This document shows, one piece after another, positions 1 to 8,012 of a stretch of 64,000 nucleotides of DNA. Below the pieces are notes generated by a model. The model saw only the letters and a list, made by a program, of their open reading frames with translations, did no database searches and was not told the origin of the DNA. The stretch comes from Companilactobacillus kimchii DSM 13961 = JCM 10707 (GTDB lineage: Bacteria > Bacillota > Bacilli > Lactobacillales > Lactobacillaceae), in assembly GCF_001435445.1 (NCBI RefSeq), contig NZ_AZDH01000017.1, positions 100,891 through 164,890 of the forward strand. The letters run 5' to 3'. The position numbers and the translations under genes were made by a program. The stretch's first letter is position 1, and every line of letters starts with the position of its first letter.

Positions 1-605
1 GGGATAAATTTATCATTGAGGAATTAAAGAAAGTTAAGGCTCCAGTTTTCTTAATTCTAAACAAGATCGATTTGATCAATCCCGATGAAATGATGCCACA
101 AATCGACGAATACAAAGATTTGATGGACTTTGCTGAAGTTATTCCAATTTCTGCAACCAATGGTAACAATGTTGATGATTTGATCGATTCTTTGACAAAG
201 GCTTTGCCAGTTGGACCACAATATTATGCTGATGACCAAATTACTGATCACCCAGAATACTTTATTGTCGGTGAATTGATTCGTGAAAAGATTTTGGAAG
301 ATACACGTGATGAGATTCCTCACTCAATTGCGGTTGTGGTTGAATCGATGAATCAACGTAGTGCTGCTGGTAAACTTCAAATTGAGGCTTATATTTACGT
401 TGAACGTGATAGTCAAAAACCTATTGTTATTGGGCGTGGCGGTTCTATGTTGAAGAATATTGGTATTGGTTCACGTATTAAGATTGAACATTTGTTAGGT
501 GAGAAGATCAATTTGAAGCTTTGGGTACGTGTTAAGAAAAATTGGCGTGATGATCCAGCCTTTTTAGCTAGTGCTGGTTATTCATTGAAGGACTTGAATA
601 ATTAA
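1..605 (+). CDS. era: GTPase Era, C-terminal part (5' end outside window)
   Basis: Era is a membrane-associated GTPase that binds the 3' end of 16S rRNA and helps 30S subunit maturation. The open frame enters from the left edge (first full codon at 3) and gives about 200 residues. It includes the G4 motif NKID at 60-71, so any start codon after it would be a false start inside the GTPase domain. The second half is a type 2 KH RNA-binding domain with the GxxG loop seen as [13 protein letters not shown] around 430-465, ending in the usual [11 protein letters not shown] segment. Era proteins are about 300 residues, so roughly the first 100 are missing. The stop codon overlaps the recO start by one base (taATG), so the two are translationally coupled. 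The identification is firm. Confidence 0.96.
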   Translation, partial: DKFIIEELKKVKAPVFLILNKIDLINPDEMMPQIDEYKDLMDFAEVIPISATNGNNVDDLIDSLTKALPVGPQYYADDQITDHPEYFIVGELIREKILEDTRDEIPHSIAVVVESMNQRSAAGKLQIEAYIYVERDSQKPIVIGRGGSMLKNIGIGSRIKIEHLLGEKINLKLWVRVKKNWRDDPAFLASAGYSLKDLNN

Positions 606-1363
606 TGCATCAAACGGCAACTAATTTCTTTGGAATTGTTGTACGACGTCAACGTTATAAAGAACGGGATGCTTTGGTCACAATTCTGACGAAAGAATAT
701 GGTTTTAGAACTTTTTTGGTTCGTAGTACACAAAATTCTAAATCAAAAATATCAGGCTCGGTGATTACCTTTTCATATGGTGAATACTCAGGTGTAGTTC
801 GGGATGATGGTCTGTCGTACTTGAATTCAGCTAGTAATATCAAACAATTTGATGAAATCGTACAAGATATTGAATTGAATGCCTATGCTACTTTTCTATT
901 TGATTTGTACCATGAAGCCTTTATTGATGATCCCGTACCAGATAGATGGTATCGAGAACTTTTTAAGGCTTTGCTGTACATTGATAATGGTTATGATGCA
1001 CAGATCATTGTCAATATCATGCAAATGAAGCTATTGGATGCTTTTGGAGTTAAACCCAATATGGATGCTTGTGTAGTTGGCGGTGAAACTGAAGGAGTCT
1101 TTGACTTTTCAGTTCTTTTAGGTGGATTGATTTGTTCAAATCACTTTGATAACGATATTCATCGCTTACATATTCCAAAACGGATCATCTACTTTTTGCG
1201 TCTGTTTAGCAAAATCAGTTTGGATCAGGTCGGCAAGATTGAAATCAAAGAAAATAATAAAGATTTGATTCAACATGCGATTGATGCTATTTATTTAGGC
1301 ACAGTTGGATATTATCCTAAAAGTAAAACTTTTATCGACAAAATGAAGCGTTGGCGCTTTTAG
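605..1363 (+). CDS. recO: DNA repair protein RecO
   Basis: RecO is a mediator of RecFOR recombination: it binds single-stranded DNA, anneals strands and helps load RecA. The 252-residue length is normal. The N-terminal 80 residues match the RecO OB fold (GIVVRRQRYKERDALVTILT) and the rest is the helical C-terminal domain. Many Bacillota RecO proteins have a four-cysteine zinc site; here only part remains, with C in DACVVGG and C..H in GGLICSNH, so zinc binding is doubtful. The gene starts on the last base of the era stop codon. The era-recO-glyQS order is standard for Firmicutes and supports the call. Confidence 0.93.
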   Translation: MHQTATNFFGIVVRRQRYKERDALVTILTKEYGFRTFLVRSTQNSKSKISGSVITFSYGEYSGVVRDDGLSYLNSASNIKQFDEIVQDIELNAYATFLFDLYHEAFIDDPVPDRWYRELFKALLYIDNGYDAQIIVNIMQMKLLDAFGVKPNMDACVVGGETEGVFDFSVLLGGLICSNHFDNDIHRLHIPKRIIYFLRLFSKISLDQVGKIEIKENNKDLIQHAIDAIYLGTVGYYPKSKTFIDKMKRWRF

Positions 1364-1367
1364 CCAA

Positions 1368-1396
1368 TTGACAATCTTTATGAAAATGGTTATATT
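1368..1396 (+). promoter_or_regulatory. Sigma-A promoter of the glyQS T-box operon
   Basis: A perfect -35 TTGACA (1368-1373) is followed by a 17-base spacer and TATATT (1391-1396). Transcription would start near 1403, just before the T-box leader. It begins five bases after the recO stop codon, so glyQS has its own promoter. Confidence 0.8.
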
Positions 1397-1402
1397 TGTA
1401 AA

Positions 1403-1568
1403 TGTGAAAACAGCGACAGGGGATGGTGGAAGCCCTGACTAAGATTTATGGCGTATAATTTTCATTTGAATATAAAAGAGCAGGACTTTGTCCTGAATTA
1501 GGGTGGAACCGCGAATAATCGTCCCTTGCAGAAAGTGCCTAAGTGTACACTGCAAGGGATTTTTTTGT
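1403..1568 (+). promoter_or_regulatory. Glycine T-box riboswitch leader with terminator
   Basis: The conserved T-box sequence AGGGTGGAACCGCG lies at 1500-1513. It is followed by a terminator with a 10-bp stem (1522-1531 with 1550-1559) and a run of T. T-boxes bind uncharged tRNA and switch between terminator and antiterminator. The bulge reads UGGA, which suits the UCCA end of tRNA-Gly. A GGC glycine codon at 1450-1452 is the likely specifier. The leader is short (about 165 nt), as is known for glyQS T-boxes that lack stem II. The downstream glycyl-tRNA synthetase genes confirm the specificity. The exact folding of stem I was not computed. Confidence 0.93.
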
Positions 1569-1590
1569 GCTTCGCCTGAAGGGAGAAAAC

Positions 1591-2499
1591 ATGGTTAAGA
1601 AGTTAAATATACAAGATATGATTCTTACTCTTCAAAAATTTTGGGGTAGTAAGGGCTGCATGTTAATGCAAGCATATGATACAGAAAAAGGTGCCGGAAC
1701 AATGAGTCCATACACATTTTTACGTGCAATTGGACCAGAACCATGGAATGCTGCCTACGTTGAACCATCAAGACGTCCAGCTGATGGTCGTTATGGTGAA
1801 AATCCTAACCGTTTATACCAACATCATCAATTCCAAGTAGTTATGAAACCAGCTCCAGAAAACATTCAAGAATATTATTTAGATTCATTACGTGCTTTAG
1901 GTATTGAACCACTAGAACATGATATTCGTTTCGTTGAAGATAACTGGGAGAACCCATCAATGGGTTGTGCCGGTGTTGGTTGGGAAGTTTGGCTTGATGG
2001 TATGGAAGTTTCTCAATTTACATACTTCCAACAAGTCGGAGGACTTCAATGTCATCCAACAACTAGTGAAATTACTTATGGTGTTGAACGTCTAGCATCA
2101 TATATTCAAGATGTAAATTCCGTTTATGACCTTGAATGGGGCGACGGCGTTTTGTACGGTGATATCTTTAAAGAGCCAGAATATGAACATTCAAAATACT
2201 CATTTGAAGAAAGTAATCAAGATATGCTTTTCAAATTCTTTGATGAATATGAGAAAGAAGCTAACCGTTTGATGGATCTAGGTTTGGTTCATCCGGCTTA
2301 TGATTACATCTTGAAGTGTTCACATACATTTAACTTGTTAGATGCTCGTGGTGCTGTTTCTGTTACTGAACGTGCTGCTTTCTTATCACGTATTAGAAAG
2401 ATGGCTCATAAGGTTGCTAAGGCCTTTGTCGAGGAAAGAAAGAAACGTGGCTTCCCACTTCTAGCAAACAGTCAAGCAAAGGAGAACGAAAATGACTAA
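1591..2499 (+). CDS. glyQ: Glycyl-tRNA synthetase alpha subunit
   Basis: This is the catalytic alpha subunit of the bacterial alpha2beta2 glycyl-tRNA synthetase, which charges tRNA-Gly with glycine in the cytoplasm. The protein has 302 residues with the family signature from the start ([19 protein letters not shown]) and the class II core motifs in the [20 protein letters not shown] and [10 protein letters not shown] segments. The frame is open from 1543, but that lies inside the T-box terminator. The ATG at 1591, preceded by AAGGGAG, is the sensible start. glyS starts inside the last codons (8-base overlap), which keeps the two subunits balanced. Expression should be controlled by the T-box. 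Confidence 0.97.
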   Translation: MVKKLNIQDMILTLQKFWGSKGCMLMQAYDTEKGAGTMSPYTFLRAIGPEPWNAAYVEPSRRPADGRYGENPNRLYQHHQFQVVMKPAPENIQEYYLDSLRALGIEPLEHDIRFVEDNWENPSMGCAGVGWEVWLDGMEVSQFTYFQQVGGLQCHPTTSEITYGVERLASYIQDVNSVYDLEWGDGVLYGDIFKEPEYEHSKYSFEESNQDMLFKFFDEYEKEANRLMDLGLVHPAYDYILKCSHTFNLLDARGAVSVTERAAFLSRIRKMAHKVAKAFVEERKKRGFPLLANSQAKENEND

Positions 2500-4552
2500 A
2501 AATTACTTATTAGAAATTGGATTGGAAGAAATGCCAGCCCATGTTGTAACTAAGAGTGTTAATCAATTTGCTCAAAGGGCAGAGAAATTTCTTAAAGAAA
2601 ATCGTATTTCTTTTGATTCAATTGAAAAGTTTTCTACCCCTAGAAGATTGACAATCCTAGTTAAAGGTATTGCTGATAAACAAACTGATATTGATGTTAA
2701 AGCTAAAGGTCCATCTAAAAAGATTGCCCAAGATGCTGATGGTAATTGGACAAAAGCTGCACAAGGATTTGCTCGTGGACAAGGTATGACACCAGATGAT
2801 ATCTTCTTTGAAGAACTAAAAGGTGTTGAATATGCCTATATTCAAAAACATGAAGATGGTCAAAAAGTTGAAGATGTATTGAGCCATATGGATGAAGTTA
2901 TTAAAGCTATCACATTCCCTACAAGAATGCGTTGGGGTTCATATGATTTCGAATATATCCGTCCAATTCACTGGTTGGTATCTCTACTTGATACTGAAGA
3001 AGTACCAGTTAAGATTCTTGATATCACTTCTGGACGTATGACTCGTGGACACAGATTCTTAGGTGAAGATGTTGAAATCGATGATGCTAAGAACTATGTT
3101 GAAAAATTGAGATCACAATCTGTTATCGTTGATGCTAAAGAACGCAAACAAATTATTTCTGACCAAATCAGTAAAATTGCTACTGACAATAGTTGGGACA
3201 TTGACGTTGATGCCGACCTATTGGAAGAGGTTAATAATTTAGTTGAATTCCCAACAACTTTCTACGGCTCATTCGATAAGAAATATTTGGAAATCCCTGA
3301 AGAAGTTCTAATCACTTCAATGAAGGATAACCAAAGATACTTCTACGTACGTGACCAAAGTGGGAAATTGGCTCCTTACTTTATCGGTGTTAGAAATGGT
3401 AATACAGAACATATCGAAAATGTTATTCGTGGTAATGAAAAGGTCCTTGTTGCTCGTCTAGAAGATGCTGATTTCTTCTTTAAGGAAGATCAAAAGAAGA
3501 CAATTGCTGACTACGTTGAAAAACTTAAATCAGTTAACTTCCACGTTAAAATCGGTACAATGTATGAAAAAATGGCTCGTGTTCACCAAATTGCTGAACA
3601 TTTGGCTAAATTATTCAAACTAGATGAAACTGAAACTAAAGACTTGCTACGTGCTAGTGATATTTACAAGTTTGATCTAGTAACAAGCATGGTTGATGAA
3701 TTCCCAGAGCTACAAGGTGTTATGGGTGAAAAGTATGCTGAAATTATGGGCGAAACAGAAGCTGTTGCTCATGCCGTTCGTGAACACTACATGCCAATTT
3801 CAGCCGAAGGTGAAGTGCCTGCAAGTAAAGTTGGTGCAGCTTTAGCTATTGCTGATAAATTAGACTCATTAGTTACTTTCTATGCAGTTGATTTGATTCC
3901 TAGTGGTTCAAATGATCCATATGCATTGCGCCGTCAAGCTTATGGTATCGTTAGAATTCTTAACCAATATCAATGGTCATTGAATTTGAATGATCTTCAA
4001 GATTACTTAAAAGCTAACTTAACAGTTCCTGCTAAATTAGACTTAAGCAAGCATGAAAAAGATATTGATGACTTCATGATCGACCGTGTACGTCAACTAT
4101 TGAAACAACAAGCTGTTCGTGGAGATATTATCGATGCTGTTGCCGGCGGTTCAAATGTTGATCCAATCGCTATGATTGACGTTGCCAAAGTGCTACAAAA
4201 TCATATTTCTGATGATGACTTCAAAGTTGTCATGGAAGCATTAGGTAGAATTGTTAACTTATCTAAGAAAGCTAAGTTTGGTTATTCAGACGATTTGACA
4301 GTTGACGATTCATTGTTTGAAAACCCATCAGAAGCTAAGTTAAAAGAACAAGTAGCTAAAGTTAGTGATGATAATGCTGAAGATCTATTCAAACAATTAG
4401 CAGCTCTACGTCCAACAATTGATTCATACTTCGATGAGAATATGATCATGGCTAAGGATGAAAAGGTTAAGAATAACCGTTTAACACAATTGGTTATTGC
4501 TAACAACTTGATTGCTAAGCTTGGTGATCTTTCTAAGATCGTTACAAAATAG
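2492..4552 (+). CDS. glyS: Glycyl-tRNA synthetase beta subunit
   Basis: This is the beta subunit of tetrameric glycyl-tRNA synthetase, needed for tRNA recognition and activity. The protein has 686 residues, the usual size. It opens with [16 protein letters not shown], typical of GlyS, has the central HD-like region, and ends with an anticodon-binding DALR-type segment (roughly 570-680). A good AAGGAG site lies inside the end of glyQ. The transcript ends at the hairpin at 4574-4616. Nothing unusual was seen. Confidence 0.97.
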   Translation: MTKNYLLEIGLEEMPAHVVTKSVNQFAQRAEKFLKENRISFDSIEKFSTPRRLTILVKGIADKQTDIDVKAKGPSKKIAQDADGNWTKAAQGFARGQGMTPDDIFFEELKGVEYAYIQKHEDGQKVEDVLSHMDEVIKAITFPTRMRWGSYDFEYIRPIHWLVSLLDTEEVPVKILDITSGRMTRGHRFLGEDVEIDDAKNYVEKLRSQSVIVDAKERKQIISDQISKIATDNSWDIDVDADLLEEVNNLVEFPTTFYGSFDKKYLEIPEEVLITSMKDNQRYFYVRDQSGKLAPYFIGVRNGNTEHIENVIRGNEKVLVARLEDADFFFKEDQKKTIADYVEKLKSVNFHVKIGTMYEKMARVHQIAEHLAKLFKLDETETKDLLRASDIYKFDLVTSMVDEFPELQGVMGEKYAEIMGETEAVAHAVREHYMPISAEGEVPASKVGAALAIADKLDSLVTFYAVDLIPSGSNDPYALRRQAYGIVRILNQYQWSLNLNDLQDYLKANLTVPAKLDLSKHEKDIDDFMIDRVRQLLKQQAVRGDIIDAVAGGSNVDPIAMIDVAKVLQNHISDDDFKVVMEALGRIVNLSKKAKFGYSDDLTVDDSLFENPSEAKLKEQVAKVSDDNAEDLFKQLAALRPTIDSYFDENMIMAKDEKVKNNRLTQLVIANNLIAKLGDLSKIVTK

Positions 4553-4573
4553 AAATGTAATATGTATTAACTA

Positions 4574-4616
4574 AATAAAGCCGCAGTGTTCATTAAGAAC
4601 ATTGTGGCTTTATTTT
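4574..4616. terminator. Bidirectional terminator between glyS and the RpiR gene
   Basis: A 15-bp stem (4577-4591 with 4598-4612, one G-T pair) with a five-base loop has A-rich sequence on one side and T-rich on the other, so it can work for both converging genes. It overlaps the last codon of the minus-strand gene. Confidence 0.8.
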
Positions 4617-5383
4617 AGTTTCTGTAAAAAATCTATATATTCTCTAATTACGTAGTCGATACAATATCCTAATGAAAGATAAGAAACTACATCACGATTT
4701 CTTATAGGATTTGGAATTGGTGTGGAGTAATAAAATAAGTTATACGTGGCTAAAGAGGCGAGAGTGTTGTCAGAGAAAGGCGTCATGCTAATGATAGGAA
4801 CCTGATTTAGACATAATAGTTTAGTTCCTTCAATTACATTTCTTGATTCACCACTAATAGAGGCTATCCAAATACAGTCGGTGGATTTTATAACAGGCTG
4901 TACGGACTCGAATTCACTTCGTCCTGAAAGAAATATAACGGGAACGTTAACAAGTAGCATTAAGTTTCTTGATAATTCACGCATATAGTTAGCTTGACTA
5001 TGTCCAGTTCCGTAGACATAAATAGCTGTAGAATTTTTTAATAAATGATTGATGGAATCAAAACTTGTTTGAATCAACATACTATTTGTTTTAGAAATAT
5101 CAATTTTTTGCTGATTTATAACTCTATATTGAGGGGAATCAGCCTTTTCTTCGATACTGGATTTTAAATCATATCTGAGCTCAGCAAAATCAGTGTAACC
5201 AATCTTTTTGACGAGTTTAGAAATGAATGAACTTGAATAGTGTATTTTCTTTGCCAATTCAGAAATCGTAAGACCATTTATTTCAGATTGATGCTGGTGA
5301 ATATATTCAATGACATTCTTCTCGTTCTCTGTTAGTGGGTGGGTTAAATTAACTATTCTTTGATCAAAATTGTTTACAGCCAT
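4610..5383 (-). CDS. RpiR/MurR-family regulator (HTH + SIS domain)
   Basis: This is a 257-residue transcription regulator. Residues about 1-75 form an RpiR-type helix-turn-helix (LTISELAKKIHYSSSFISKLVKKIGY). Residues about 110-240 form a SIS sugar-phosphate-binding domain (AIYVYGTGHSQANYMRELS ... IWIASISGESRNVIEGTKL). Such proteins sense phosphosugars and control nearby sugar genes. The gene is divergent from a cellobiose-family EIIC plus a phosphatase gene, which are the likely targets. Two similar inverted repeats in the 245-bp gap are candidate operators. Whether it activates or represses cannot be told from sequence. Confidence 0.9.
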   Translation of the reverse strand: MAVNNFDQRIVNLTHPLTENEKNVIEYIHQHQSEINGLTISELAKKIHYSSSFISKLVKKIGYTDFAELRYDLKSSIEEKADSPQYRVINQQKIDISKTNSMLIQTSFDSINHLLKNSTAIYVYGTGHSQANYMRELSRNLMLLVNVPVIFLSGRSEFESVQPVIKSTDCIWIASISGESRNVIEGTKLLCLNQVPIISMTPFSDNTLASLATYNLFYYSTPIPNPIRNRDVVSYLSLGYCIDYVIREYIDFLQKLK

Positions 5384-5403
5384 ATAGAGTATCCCTTTTA
5401 TCT

Positions 5404-5422
5404 ATTTTCCAAGATGGAATAT
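5404..5422. promoter_or_regulatory. Candidate RpiR operator, copy 1
   Basis: The imperfect inverted repeat ATTTTCCAAGATGGAATAT lies about 20 bases upstream of the RpiR start codon. It shares the core TTTTCCAA-N-TGGAA with copy 2 at 5488-5506. The position suits autoregulation. The assignment to this regulator is inferred. Confidence 0.5.
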
Positions 5423-5487
5423 ATTTTGTTAAGTACGAATAAATGAATCAAAGTACCTGGTTTAATGCAGTAAAAAATGTATAAAAT

Positions 5488-5506
5488 ATTTTCCAAATTG
5501 GAAAAT
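5488..5506. promoter_or_regulatory. Candidate RpiR operator, copy 2
   Basis: The near-perfect inverted repeat ATTTTCCAAATTGGAAAAT lies in the divergent promoter region, 84 bases from the similar copy 1. Two related palindromes either side of the presumed promoters are typical of a regulator that controls both itself and the divergent transporter. Confidence 0.6.
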
Positions 5507-5538
5507 TATCATATATTCGGAACAATCATTACTAACTA

Positions 5539-5554
5539 TTGTAATCGATTACAT
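5539..5554 (+). promoter_or_regulatory. CcpA cre site upstream of the EIIC gene
   Basis: TTGTAATCGATTACAT fits the cre consensus WTGNAANCGNWNNCAW at every fixed position and contains the perfect palindrome TGTAATCGATTACA. It sits 75 bases before the EIIC start, so catabolite control is likely. Confidence 0.75.
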
Positions 5555-5628
5555 CACTAATGAGTAGTGATATTCTGAATTTGTAATCAAGAAATAATTC
5601 ATTATGTCTTTTAGGGAGGATATAATAT

Positions 5629-6903
5629 ATGGGCAAGAAAATGGAGTCTTTTACTAATAAAGTACAAAGTTCTATGGGTAAATTTGCTTCTAATAAGTTA
5701 TTGTCAGCTATTTCGAATGGGATGATTAGACTTTTACCAGTTACGATGGTTGGCTCAGTTTGTGCAATTTTAGGTAATCTAGGTTTTCCTGGATATCAAG
5801 ATTATGTTAATAAAATTGGGTTAGGTTCAATCTTTTCAATGGGCGTTCAGATGACTACAAACCTCATATCAATTTATGTGTTGGTTTCTTTAGCCTATGA
5901 GTTTTCCAAAAAGTTGAACGGTTCTAAGATTAATTCAATCCTATTATCTGTCATGAGTTTCTTCTTATTGACACCGATCAGTAATATTAAGATTAAGGGA
6001 AACGATATTGTAGGTTTAGATCTTTCATACTTAGGTTCTAAAGGTATGTTCGTTGCAATGATTGTTTCGCTTAGTGTAACTTGGTTTTATTGTTTACTGG
6101 AAAGAAAGCATATCACAATTAAAATGCCAGATAGCGTTCCTCCAGCAGTATCCAATTCGTTTACAGCTCTAGTACCGGCATGGATAATTGCAGGAATTAT
6201 ACTTGTTATTAATGGAATGCTTCGTGCCACTTCTTTTGGAGATATTCATAATTTGATTTATACAATCGTACAAACTCCGCTGGAACATTTAGGCGGTTCA
6301 ATTTGGGCCTTGTTATTCATTCTATTCTTTTCAGAGTTCTTATGGTTCTTTGGTATTCACGGGAGTATGGCTACTTCAGCAATTATTTATACTCTATACC
6401 AACCACTTGAATTACAGAATTTAGCAGCTTATACAGCAGGACAAGCACTACCTAATATTTTAACTAAAACCTTTATTGACGTTATGAAAGGACCTCGTCA
6501 TTTTGCATTAGCAATTCTATTATTATTCTTGTGTCATAGTCATCATATGAAATCGGTTGGTAAGGTTGCCATTGTTCCAGCATTCTTTGGTATCAGTGAA
6601 CCTATGAAGTTTGGTATCCCGATGGTTCTTAATCCAATACTGTTTATTCCTATGACATTGTCACCAGTAATATCTGTTGGACTTGCATACGTAGCTACAT
6701 CATTAAATTTAATTCCACGTATGACAGGTATTACCTTCCCTTGGAATATTCCAGTAATCTCCGGGTTAGTTGTGGGAGATTGGCGTACGGCCATCTTACA
6801 AGTTTTACAATTATTGATTGCAATGGCTCTTTATTATCCGTTTATTAAAATTCTTGATAGACAAAGCTTAGAACAAGAAGCTGCTCAAGCTGAAAAGGAG
6901 TAG
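5629..6903 (+). CDS. PTS EIIC, lactose/cellobiose family
   Basis: This is the membrane channel subunit of a lactose/cellobiose-type PTS transporter, moving a beta-glucoside-like sugar across the membrane for phosphorylation by an EIIB. The 424 residues are mostly hydrophobic, with about ten membrane segments. The family pattern includes FLWFFGIHGSMA (about 235-250) and the FFGISEPMKFGIPMVLNP loop (about 320-340). The start has a strong AGGGAGG. No EIIA or EIIB is next to it, so partners must come from elsewhere; an orphan EIIB of this family is encoded at 49286-49591. The next gene, a phosphatase-like protein, follows after three bases. Exact substrate unknown. Confidence 0.92.
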   Translation: MGKKMESFTNKVQSSMGKFASNKLLSAISNGMIRLLPVTMVGSVCAILGNLGFPGYQDYVNKIGLGSIFSMGVQMTTNLISIYVLVSLAYEFSKKLNGSKINSILLSVMSFFLLTPISNIKIKGNDIVGLDLSYLGSKGMFVAMIVSLSVTWFYCLLERKHITIKMPDSVPPAVSNSFTALVPAWIIAGIILVINGMLRATSFGDIHNLIYTIVQTPLEHLGGSIWALLFILFFSEFLWFFGIHGSMATSAIIYTLYQPLELQNLAAYTAGQALPNILTKTFIDVMKGPRHFALAILLLFLCHSHHMKSVGKVAIVPAFFGISEPMKFGIPMVLNPILFIPMTLSPVISVGLAYVATSLNLIPRMTGITFPWNIPVISGLVVGDWRTAILQVLQLLIAMALYYPFIKILDRQSLEQEAAQAEKE

Positions 6904-6906
6904 GAC

Positions 6907-7725
6907 ATGATTGAACAAAATAATACGCATTTTATATCATTGCAGGGAACTTTCAATACTAGAGATTTAGGTGGTTATCAAACGGAATCTGGAAAATATG
7001 TCAAAAAAAATCGTCTTTTTAGGTCTGACGATTTATATAAACTCACTATTTCTGACATTAAGTGGTTTGAAGACCATGGATTAACTACTGTAATTGATTT
7101 CCGAAACTTTAATGAAAGAAAGAACCGACCAGATAAAATAATCAAGGGTGTAAAATATTATGACCTTTCTCCAGATGATGAGACGGCAGCTTTAGCAAGT
7201 GCAGATTTGAAATCAGATAAGAAAAAAATTGATAAATTAATTGAAAAGAAAAAGCAGAATAAATTGGACTTAACCGGAGATGGTTTAAAGAAAAGCATGG
7301 TCGGATTTGTCAGAGATTCTGAAACACAAAAACTTTATAGACAAGTTTTAGAAATACATATAAAAGAGAATAATGATGTCATTTTACAGCATTGTCGTGG
7401 AGGGAAAGATAGAACAGGTTATGGTTCAGCTTTGGTTTTACTTGCTTTAGGTGTTTCAGAAGATGATGTGATTAGCGATTATATGTTAACGGCAAAATAT
7501 AATGCAGATAGAAATAAACGTAGGATGAATGAGTACAGAAAATATACTAAAGATCCTGTCGTATTAAAATATTTGTCCAATGCTATGTCGACACGAAAGG
7601 AAGTTATTGAGGCCGGTATTAACGAAATGAAGAAAATATCAGTTTCACCGATTCAGTATATTCAAAATGAATTGGGATTCGACAAGGATAAAATTAGTTA
7701 TCTTAGATCCATTTATTTACGTTAA
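6907..7725 (+). CDS. Protein-tyrosine/dual-specificity phosphatase-like protein
   Basis: This is a 272-residue member of the tyrosine phosphatase family called Y_phosphatase3 (IphP/LipA-like). The P-loop CX5R is HCRGGKDRTG, with Cys163 as nucleophile and Arg169. The N-terminal segment FNTRDLGGYQTESGK is the usual start of this family, and DFRNFNERKNRPD carries the conserved region before the active site. The active site looks intact. Relatives remove phosphate from phosphotyrosine, phosphoinositides or other small phosphates. It follows an EIIC after three bases, so it is co-transcribed with a sugar transporter; whether it acts on a protein or on the imported sugar phosphate is open. Confidence 0.85.
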   Translation: MIEQNNTHFISLQGTFNTRDLGGYQTESGKYVKKNRLFRSDDLYKLTISDIKWFEDHGLTTVIDFRNFNERKNRPDKIIKGVKYYDLSPDDETAALASADLKSDKKKIDKLIEKKKQNKLDLTGDGLKKSMVGFVRDSETQKLYRQVLEIHIKENNDVILQHCRGGKDRTGYGSALVLLALGVSEDDVISDYMLTAKYNADRNKRRMNEYRKYTKDPVVLKYLSNAMSTRKEVIEAGINEMKKISVSPIQYIQNELGFDKDKISYLRSIYLR

Positions 7726-7780
7726 AAATACTCATTAGTAATGGAGGTCGTTTTTAAATGCGTTTGTTTTTAATTAAAAA

Positions 7781-7825
7781 AAGAGGCCATTTGATTTTAT
7801 GTCAAAATCAAATGGCCTCTTTTTT
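7781..7825 (+). terminator. Strong intrinsic terminator after the phosphatase gene
   Basis: A perfect 18-bp stem (7781-7798 with 7804-7821), a five-base loop and a T run end the EIIC-phosphatase transcript. Confidence 0.9.
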
Positions 7826-7938
7826 GCTATGCATTTGGCATGCTCTTATATATAGCCATTTAAACAAGCAACATGTGATACTGAAAGAATATAAATTTTA
7901 GCAAATATACGAGCTAATAAAAGGTTAATACTATATGC

Positions 7939-7954
7939 TCCACATTAATGTGGA
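7939..7954. promoter_or_regulatory. 16-bp perfect palindrome upstream of the PRD operon
   Basis: TCCACATTAATGTGGA is an exact palindrome 59 bases upstream of the regulator start and 13 bases before a cre site. It is a candidate binding site for the PRD activator encoded next. That link is an inference. The rest of the 7826-8012 gap is AT-rich and its promoter could not be placed with certainty. Confidence 0.5.
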
Positions 7955-7966
7955 AGAAATACGTAT

Positions 7967-7982
7967 ATGGAACCGATTACAT
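7967..7982 (+). promoter_or_regulatory. CcpA cre site of the PRD/fructose-type PTS/GH38 operon
   Basis: ATGGAACCGATTACAT matches all fixed positions of WTGNAANCGNWNNCAW. It lies 31 bases before the first gene of the operon, where bound CcpA would block transcription. Confidence 0.7.
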
Positions 7983-8012
7983 AAATGCTATATTGTCATT
8001 GGAGGCAAAGAT

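Noticed and set aside
72..605. Separate gene starting at TTG 72
   Set aside because: The frame is open to the left edge and encodes the Era NKID motif just before, so this is an internal codon of era.
1543..1590. N-terminal extension of glyQ from 1543
   Set aside because: It lies inside the T-box terminator; ATG 1591 has the ribosome site and the family N-terminus.
7759..7902. Possible small ORF starting MRLFLIKKRG behind a GGAGG
   Set aside because: It runs straight through the strong terminator hairpin, its composition is set by the stem, and the frame has no sign of coding use.
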